Positions 56,466 through 64,000 of a stretch of 64,000 nt of DNA are shown here, piece by piece. Positions within the stretch are counted from its first letter, which is position 1. The number at the start of each line of letters is the position of its first letter. This DNA is from Nemophila menziesii (Eukaryota > Streptophyta > Magnoliopsida > Boraginales > Hydrophyllaceae). Where the stretch lies: the NCBI GenBank assembly GCA_029959085.1, contig JARWIR010000016.1, positions 22,143,499-22,207,498 on the forward strand. The letters run 5' to 3'. Below the pieces are notes generated by a model. It was not told the origin of the DNA, did not search any database, and saw nothing but the letters and a program-made list of their open reading frames with translations. Position numbers and translations under genes: made by a program.

Positions 56466-57780
56466 ATAAATTAAATATTATTTAGTTCAAATTCACGGAA
56501 AAGAGAGTTGATGAAGAGATTATGGAAACAGATGATGGGGTTTATTTAGATAACCCTAGTGATGGAGAAAAATGTTATGTTGATCTATCTGATGATGAAT
56601 ATGAGGAAGGCAATGGAGTTGAAGGAGGTCAGCTTGAGGACGATCCCGACGAAGACCCTGAGGAAGAGATCCCGGAGAATATGTTCAATGGCGACATTGG
56701 TGACTATGATTTTGAAGAGGATGAGGGAAGCAAGGATAGCTCGGGCAATAGTGCAAGGAAACAGAAGAGTAGTGGGAATAATCGCTTACTGAAGGGACAC
56801 CCCTAATAGGGTCCGCAAGGATGCTATGAACACCCTAATCTTGAACTGTCAAGGGATTAGGGCCCCTTTGACAGTTGCTACCATGAAGACCGCTATCAAC
56901 AAATTTAAGCCTGGTCTTGTGTGTTTCTTGGAGACTATGTTATGTGATGAAGATATTGTTTCTTTTGTTAATAGTTTGAATTATGATAACTATTTTTTTG
57001 TTAACCCTACCGAGATAGCTAATTACTTGGGTGGTTGTTTATGTATTGGGAAAAACTATCGTATTTGAATATCGGGTTCCGAAGCTCCGGAGCCTGATGG
57101 TCTCGATGGTAAATTCTACCACTAATTTTGGACATAATTCAGTAAGACGTTTACAATAGGGCGTGAGATTTAATGAATAACTATATATATAGAAAAATTA
57201 AATGATACACCGATCACACTTAAGCCTAAAGGGTTAACCTACACCAAGGTTGGAGATTATCGACCTATCTCATGTGTACATTTTGGATATAAAATTATTG
57301 CCAAAATACTTGCTAACATATTACAAAGATACATGGTCTCTATCATCTCACCTACACAAACAAATTTCATTAAAGAGAGAGCGATCCAAGACAATATCTT
57401 AATAGCGTAGGAGGTCTATTTCACATGAAAAGTAAAAGGAAAAACCCAAAACATGTGGCAACTATAAAACTGAATCGGGTGGATCAAAAATTGCATCACC
57501 ACTATATTGTTCCAAATCTAAATTAATGGGAATAGAATGAAAAAATCTACTCTGGGACGAGTACTAGGACAGGGGGATCTATTGTCCCTTTTTATTCTCT
57601 TAATGATGATGGAACCACTAATCAGCATCTTCAAAAATAATTTGACAAAAAATAAGATCCAAGGGATTCTAAGTACCAGGAATTGTACCAAACTAACACG
57701 CTTTCTGTATGGAGATGATTTGATGTTTTTTCTCAACATTGAGATGAGGAAATCAGAGCTTTCCAGGAAAGTACTCATCT
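56466..57780 (+). pseudogene. LINE pseudogene, array unit C, cut by a deletion
   Basis: Third copy. The ORF1 tail is open here (56522-56806, 94 codons, very acidic: DDPDEDPEEEIPENMF), unlike unit B. Endonuclease start 56826-57068 (LNCQGIRAPLTV, then CFLETMLCDEDIV), reverse transcriptase fragments to RFLYGDDLMFFLN (57700-57740). The copy ends at 57778-57783, where sequence jumps into the inner solo LTR. Confidence 0.88.
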
Positions 57781-58806
57781 TTACTTTTATTTGCGTTTAG
57801 TTGTTCTAGCTTTAATTATTTACACTTGATATTTGCATAAGATTCTTCTAACATTCGTAGTCTCTGCGGAACGAATCTCAATCTAAAACTTGCATACGAT
57901 CTGTATACTTGCTAGGGTGTTTTTACACTTTATTTATATCTTATTTTATCACACCCTAGGCTCCACCAGGTATGAACTAATTTTCCCATAGCTTGGGTTT
58001 TGCATCATGTATATTATATGAATTCTATTTTCTTTCTATCTAAGTTTCTTTGGAAAATTATATGTCTTCATTTGATATTAGCTACTTACCCATATATTTG
58101 TTTATGTGTGTTGAATTATTGCATGTCCTAAACCTAATCACTTTAGGCTTTCTTAATAGTAGTTAGATGGTCTCCCGGAAGGGGTGTCTAATTATTGAAA
58201 CACCACATAACGTCTAGTGTCCGGTATTGGTCCTGACAACATCGATCCTAACTAGATAGTCATTAGGGTTTGTTTTAATCACCTTATCACCAATTGAAGG
58301 AATTGTTTGCTTAGGGCCTTGGTAGCGCTTGAAAACCCTATTTTAAACTGCCTCGTGGTTGTGCCATAGCCCCCTTAGTCGCTCTCAAGTTCTAAGGAAT
58401 GCGAATTTAGAATCCTCACTAAGTATTTAAGAGCTCTTGTCTCCCTTATTAACTGAATTTGATAGAAAGAATTAGAAGGATTAGTGCATACTAGCAAAAC
58501 CTATGCTATATCTTTCATCTCATATATATTCTCATATTTATTTTATTTTATTGTATTTTATTTTACTTAGTTTAATTAATCATCTCTTAATCAATCGTAT
58601 TTACTTTCTGTCATTTAATTAATTATTACTACTCTGAATTATTTGCTCATTCGTATAACACACTAAGGCCCTGAGAACAAATTCTGCTTATCATTAAAAC
58701 TTGCACACGTACTGTAATAGTTGCAGTACCGTGCCTGTCTAGGGTGATTAGTGCATTGTTTTCCGGTTTATTTTATCTTATTTTTATCACACCCTAGACG
58801 ACACCA
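57778..58806 (+). mobile_element. Remnant of the nested solo LTRs, unit C
   Basis: Only the 3' part of the inner LTR (to 57968, followed by ggtat) and the 3' part of the outer LTR (to 58806, followed by agaac) survive. The 5' parts were lost in the unit C deletion. The inner part also lacks 15 bases near 57910 (ttgctagggtg where the others have agaaccgtgtagttc inserted). Confidence 0.88.
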
Positions 58807-60587
58807 AGAACTCATAAATAATCCCCTCTAGTATTGATTTTACGTTTTATTGTTTAAGGGATAATTTTTTAATGATGCAATAGCTTGGATTCTAACTTCT
58901 TCCTAGCTTCCTCCAAGGTAGCTTAGGAAATTACTTCAACATTACTAGAGGACTCGGGTGAGGAGAACCATACAATGATCGGTGCTAAAAGTCTAAAACT
59001 ATTGACTATTTGGCTTGTTAAGCCTGTCAGTATCACTAACGCACATATAACGATTTTGTATCGTTTTCAGTAACTGAATTCCCCCGTCAGGATGACAGTC
59101 CTAATTACTAAGGAAAGTCCTATACTTGACCAGATCAAGGGCTGAATTATACGTCAAATACATAAGAAGTCAATTAATTTATAAATTCAATTCCAGTTGT
59201 AATCTCCCAAATTCAATAGAAGTTGTAAATAAAATTAGTGTTCATACATTTTTGTTGTTCTCAAGATATGAGTAAACTAGCGCAAAACAAAATAATAAAA
59301 ACTAGCAATTAATAATATAGTTTTCATATTTAGAAGATAAAACAAAATTAAATTACATTGTTAATTGCTGCTGAATGATGAAGGATATATTTGGAAGGAC
59401 ATATAAGACTTCCAATCTTCTTCTCTACTCCAAGCGTTCCTAAATGATTATTAATGAATTTTGACCCTTTTCTCATGTTAAAAACTAATATACAAAGGTC
59501 CCATCATGTTTTTGGTGTTGTGGACTCCTTTTAGATAACCGAATCCATAAAAAACATTTTAGTAAATCAGTGGACTGTTTCGAATCATGGCATTGTCAAA
59601 ATCAATAACCCTCTCAATTCAAATCCAAATCATAAAATGTCAGTTCCAACGCGCCCCTAACCCCAAGTACTATTTAGAAACCAAAGAGTTCCTCAAAAAT
59701 CTTCACCAATTGCCTGTGGAAATTTTGTTTTCTTGACTTCTTATCATCGTCTCTAGGTATCGTAGAATCCAAGTACCTAAGTTATGAACACTTAACACAC
59801 AAATTATGCACAAAATTTCTAAAAGTAACATAAATTCCGAAACTAAACAATAAATCATAAAACATCAATTAATAGGGCATAACCCCCAACTAAGTTTTGA
59901 GTGGTTTATCAAAGAATCGTCTTAATCATCCTAACTACGAGGTCTCATTACTTTTTCACTTTTAGTTCATAGACTAAACGGGGTTTCAACTAGCTCAAAC
60001 CTTACGTTTTACACACCGTTCAAGGCTCTATAAGACCAAACTTGCTTCTATTCATTGCTAATTAATCCTTTCTATCCTTTAGTTAATATTTTCATGCAAG
60101 ATACATTAAGAGCATTATGAAACTGTTACAAAACACAATACTTATTATCATTAACTCGCAAAAACAATGCTTAATAAGTACATCCACTAAATTACATGTC
60201 AAATCCCTATATTATACACTACACTTTATTTTGAATTTTATCCTTTTCCGAAAGGCATGTAAATAAGAGACAGAGATGAGGACCACAAATTCCCATCCCA
60301 AACTCAAAAGTGAGTCATGTCCCCACTACTCGAAAGAGTAATAAAATTTAAACTAATATAAAATAACAAATAAGCAATTAAATAGAGAGGTCAAGAAACA
60401 TTACTCGACAGACGAATGGTCTATCTGAATTGCAATCAACATGTCACTTTGATCCTTTCCCAAGCATGAAGAGGATATGGTCTAACTTTGTTTCCATCCT
60501 TTTTTGAAAATCAATTATCTTGAAATGTTTCACCTCTAAGTCACTCAACTTTATATGAAACATCCTCCCCAAATAGGTATCTCGAAC

Positions 60588-60803
60588 TCATCTCTCTCTA
60601 GGTTTTGATACCTCTTGAGGAGTCGAGGATGAACCTCGATTGTTGGCTAATGGTTCTTGTGGTGTCATCTTCTTCGGATCCCCCATTAATATTCTTTTTC
60701 TACTGCTTACTTTGTGTTGTGTAGGTACCTTGGGAGTTGGTTGCATCCTATTTAGTTCACCGGTGATGATTGCTCGTTCTTTTGTTGCCAAGGTAAATAT
60801 CAC
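60588..60803 (-). CDS. Conserved minus-strand ORF, unit C copy
   Basis: Same frame as at 36560 with KKMTPQ. It lies on the far side of the unit C deletion, showing that the unit resumes normally there. Confidence 0.35.
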   Translation of the reverse strand: MIFTLATKERAIITGELNRMQPTPKVPTQHKVSSRKRILMGDPKKMTPQEPLANNRGSSSTPQEVSKPRER

Positions 60804-61069
60804 TTCTTCCCCATGTCTTGTTTCTTACTCTTGAAAGTCAAAACATCTGTTCACTTCGTTATCTCAACTAATTCAATGCTCAAAGATGCACCAAGTACAA
60901 ATTTTTCTCTGAATTTGGTTTAATCGTGTTTCATCGAGTTGTTGTGTGTTGGAGGATATTGAGTGGTGTTTGGATGGTTGTGTATGGATGTATAGAAAGG
61001 AATTATGATTTCTTGTAGCGTAAGGAATTATGATTATTTTTTGTGGAAGAAATTATCAATACTTGATGA

Positions 61070-61676
61070 GAGAATTAAGGAGGTTGTCGGTAATTACGGG
61101 TGGATATGTTTTCAATTTATCCCAAGGTAGCACAACGGGTGGGCAGATAGACTTGCAAAATCCGCTAGACAGAGAGCCATCATTTACCACACGGCCGGTA
61201 CTTGTGATCTGACTGAGCTCTTCAGCAAAATCGGGATCGGCTAAAAGGTGCCTCGACCTTTCACTATCAAGCAAACACGACCAAAGAAACTAAATAATAA
61301 AAATGCAATTTAATCAAGGACCAATACAAGTTTTTATATACATTGGAGATTTTTCTTATGCACGTGGTCTTATTTTATGAAAATTAAAATATTTATAAAA
61401 TTATCATTTGGTTATGGTTAAAAACCATAAAAAAATGTTTAAAAAAACGACACCAAATGATGCGGTTATGGTTTGTAAATGTGTAACCGATGGTTAAAAC
61501 CGTTAGGTTATGGTTTTTAATAAAAAATGGTTATGGGTTAAGATATTTTCATAAAAACGAATCGTTGTCATCCCTAATAAAGATAGTTAAATACTAGTAA
61601 TAATACAATATACGTGATTATTAAAGAGAAAAAGTGATTTCGTTAAAGAAGCATTATAGAATCTCGGCTACGTATA
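61070..61676 (+). repeat. X2 segment, unit C, interrupted by CACTA
   Basis: Begins as in units A and B, then stops at gctacgtata (61676), where the CACTA terminal sequence starts. Confidence 0.85.
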
Positions 61677-61689
61677 CACTACAAGAAAA
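61677..61689 (+). repeat. CACTA terminal inverted repeat
   Basis: CACTACAAGAAAA at the boundary between array sequence and the transposon. Confidence 0.88.
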
Positions 61690-61900
61690 CACCTCATACA
61701 ATGACGATTTTTTTATGACAATTTTTTTAACCGTCATTTTAAAAAATTTGACCTCCACTTTTTTTTATGACCTTTATTTGAATTGTCACTGTTTAAATGG
61801 AATTCTTGACGATTTTAAGCAACCGTCTACAAAAAGCTAATTTCTCAACGATTTTTTATAATCCGTCTTTAAAAAATATCAAATAAGACGAATATACATA
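61690..61900 (+). promoter_or_regulatory. Subterminal repeat region of the CACTA element
   Basis: Motifs gacgattttt (about 61702, 61808), accgtc (about 61730, 61823), caacgatttt (about 61846) and atccgtcttt (about 61860) recur in both orientations. In this transposon class such motifs bind the element's regulatory protein. Confidence 0.65.
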
Positions 61901-62838
61901 ATCATCACCGAAATTTTTATTTATAATTTTTTTCTAATACTTATGTATCATTTTCTTTTAAAAATACAATATTAACAATTATATTATTGCTATGATTCGT
62001 GCTACTTTTTTTTCCTAGTCATAACAATTATGAGATAATGATATAACATTGCATATAAAATTGCAGATCATAAAATTGCATTCATGGGTTGGGTGTTAAA
62101 ATATTACAGATCATACATTTGTCCATATTGCATTCTTGAAAGAAAAAATGTCATTTAAAGAATATTTTATTCGTATTCTCATAATCTCATAAACAATCTA
62201 ACAAACATATAAAGTGCAATATTATACATTTAAACTATATCAGTCTATACTGCAAAACAATCCAAAAAATACAGTATAAAACCAATTGCTCACTCCATCA
62301 GTCACAGTAAATCATAGGACCACAAAACTCACACTACATCCCCTCCTTGTATACACTATTTTCAGCACATCACTTCTCATATGGTAAAAGGCTACCAACG
62401 GTCATAAATGGCCACGATTGGATTTGTTTAAAAATATAATAATCATCATGTAATTATACTTAAATCAGAAATATTCTATTTGGTTGCTTTCTTAACATTA
62501 AACTAAATAGTTTATAAAATATCATGCTTTGATTTGAAAAAAAATAATAATATGAAAGAATATATTTTTTCAAATGGAGGGAAATCGATCAAAAAAAACT
62601 GGAGGGAAAAAAATTAGACTATTCTATTTTGGTTCCTACCTAATTTAAAAATTATCTTTCTATTTTCTATAATAATATTATTAACAAAAATAGTATTTGT
62701 AATTAGGGAAAATATCACAATATATTAAGAATTGTTATATATTAGTATTATATATAAGTCTTTTTAGATTCTTTTTAACTTGATATATATTTTACTTTTG
62801 ACCAGAATTAATTTTATTGTCTCAGAAAATTTGCAACC

Positions 62839-63883
62839 ATGGGAAGAGCCAAAAGAGCATTGCATACTGTTGCGAAAAATCATTTTCGTAACGGTGACAA
62901 AGAAGTAAAAGGTGACAATCGCGATCTACAAAATAATACGCAAATGATGTCTACAACAACCTCGGCGGAACCAGGTAAAAAATAATTTTTAAATATTTTA
63001 ATATGTAAAATAATAACCTAGATTTGATACTAAAATTTTGTTCAACAAAGTAATAGTAAAACATTAGATAAAAAGAAGAAAAAGGTGTATGTTTATTTCT
63101 TCTGTCAAAATCGTTTTTTTTTTTGTTTTGAAGTTTGTGCATCCATGTTTTCATTGGAGTTAAATGTAGTTGAAAAAAAAAACATATGAGTCAAATACTG
63201 CGGCTATAAGGATTTGGAACAAAACAAAAAAGCGCTGCAGCTAATATTTTTTTGGCGAATCTTAATATTTTTCGTGAACTTTCTTTCGTTAATTATACTT
63301 TTAAATGCAGCTATTTTTTCTTTTTAATCTTTTATTGGATATAATTTTAATATTCTTTGTTATTACTTAGTTTATATTACAATTTAAATATTAAAACTCT
63401 TGAATTTTGTTACTATAATTTTGTTACAAAAAAGTCAGGCAAAAATAATGATGAAGTGTCTAAAATTGTGGTTCGTTTATAAATCACTTTAGTACCTTTA
63501 AGTTATATTTATGATTGTTTAAATTATTTGTTTAACAATTATACTATATGTTTTGACAGGCAACTCTGAAAACAAAAAAAATGCAAAAAATTAGAGATGT
63601 AGATGGTGTAGATGATTCTGAAGATTTTGATGGTGAACAATATTTGAATTTGGAAATGGAGGCTTGTAGCGAAGTTTTCGGTAACAAAAGTGATCGTTTT
63701 GCTAAAGTAGTTGGATTAAGTAGCAAAAGTGAAATTAAAAATACGACTGCAAATCAAATTCTACATCAAAAGATTGAAGAGTTGATGTTAGACAACAATG
63801 AAAAAACACAAGAGTTGAAAATGATGAAAGATCAACTCAGTCGTTTAGAAGATTTCGTCTGTCGTATCAATGAAAATTCTTAG
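62839..63883 (+). CDS. Spliced gene inside the CACTA element, possible TNPA-like protein
   Basis: Predicted exons 62839-62974, 63439-63470 and 63560-63883 give 163 residues. Exon 1 starts MGRAKRALHTVAKNHFRN and ends at CCAG then GTAAAA, phase 1. The second acceptor (tttgacag) would enter exon 3 in the wrong frame, but a 32-nt exon between AAGTCAG and GTTCGT restores it exactly (GKNNDEVSKIV). Exon 3 reads QKIRDVDGVDDSEDF, then a FGNKSDRFAKVVGL patch and a Leu/Glu-rich coiled coil (about residues 120-155, IEELMLDNNEKTQELKMM). The patch plus C-terminal coiled coil recalls the C-terminal part of plant CACTA-encoded proteins (Ptta/TNPA-like), which bind the subterminal repeats. Family and exon 2 are inferences; it might be an internally deleted copy or a captured host gene. 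Confidence 0.5.
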
Positions 63884-64000
63884 ATATATTTAACATTAGA
63901 GTAAAAGATTGATATGAACTAATTAGTCTTCATTATTTATTTTTATTATAGCTCATTTTATTTTTTTATGTATGTACTTTGATATATGAGATTTATCCAT

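Larger units (their letters stand above)
27877..61676. repeat. Large tandem array, about 14.47-kb unit, two full copies and one shortened copy
   Basis: Sequence from 27877 reappears from 42332 and again from 56798. Offsets between matching points of the first two copies are 14,458 to 14,487 bases (for example 29807/44269, 30985/45462, 36560/51047, 41074/55532), and between the second and third 14,466 before an internal deletion and about 9,541 after it. Copies differ by scattered substitutions and small indels, roughly one percent by eye. The left end is cut by an LTR fragment at 27876 and the right end by a CACTA element at 61677, so the true copy number may be larger. Confidence 0.95.
61677..64000 (+). 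mobile_element. CACTA (En/Spm-type) transposon, 5' part; continues past the window
   Basis: Starts exactly with CACTACAAGAAAA, the hallmark terminal inverted repeat of CACTA transposons, preceded by ata as the likely 3-bp target duplication (cgtata). The first 250 bases hold many short gacgatttt and accgtc motifs in both orientations, as expected for the subterminal region that binds the TNPA-type protein. Then AT-rich DNA (61900-62838) and a spliced gene. The far end lies outside the window. It interrupts the X2 segment of array unit C, so it is later than the amplification. Confidence 0.85.

Noticed and set aside
27877..61676. Tandem array as a plain assembly duplication
   Set aside because: Units differ by private indels, a private 4.9-kb deletion, a private CACTA insertion and different repeat numbers. 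Still listed as something to check with long reads.

Overview
The window looks like nuclear DNA from a flowering plant, probably a eudicot. It is AT-rich, it carries plant-type L1 LINEs with a C-terminal RNase H, Ty1-copia relics and a CACTA transposon end, and its only two clear host genes are plant cleavage-factor-I (CFIm68/CPSF6-like) RNA-binding protein genes. I cannot name the species. Almost everything else is transposon-derived.

Layout. 1-1298: a probable Ty1-copia (SIRE/Maximus-like) LTR. 1299-2298: an unassigned GC-richer stretch with a 90-bp tandem repeat. 2299-5960: a decayed LINE on the minus strand. 6235-11250: a structurally complete but mutated LINE on the plus strand with a 15-bp target site duplication (TSD). 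11580-12608: a short CFIm68-like gene (minus) with a 5' UTR intron and without the usual charged tail. 12985-21800: transposon graveyard (two tiny poly(T) insertions with TSDs, a LINE RNase H fragment, a degenerate copia element, a foldback region and a MITE-like hairpin). 21816-23591: the full-length CFIm68-like gene (minus). 24136-25300: unassigned, with inverted and tandem repeats. 25380-27115: a 5'-truncated LINE (minus). 27150-27876: a minus-strand LTR fragment.

27877-61676 is the main feature. It is a large tandem array with a unit of about 14.47 kb: unit A 27877-42331, unit B 42332-56797, and a shortened unit C 56798-61676. Each complete unit holds, in order, a LINE pseudogene, a nested pair of solo LTRs inside segment X1, a conserved minus-strand ORF of unknown function, a diverged second copy of the X segment (X2) that preserves the empty site of the solo LTR, a long inverted repeat (about 790-bp arms, 33-bp loop), and a minus-strand stretch that resembles the first exon of a host gene. 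Unit C lost about 4.9 kb at a 6-bp microhomology and is then interrupted by a CACTA element (61677 to the window end), which carries a three-exon gene with a 32-nt microexon.

The repeats allow events to be ordered: LINE insertion, X duplication, outer solo LTR, inner solo LTR, tandem amplification of the 14.47-kb unit, deletion in unit C. The CACTA insertion also followed amplification, but its order relative to the deletion cannot be told from the sequence. No tRNA, rRNA, CRISPR or bacterial-type features were seen.
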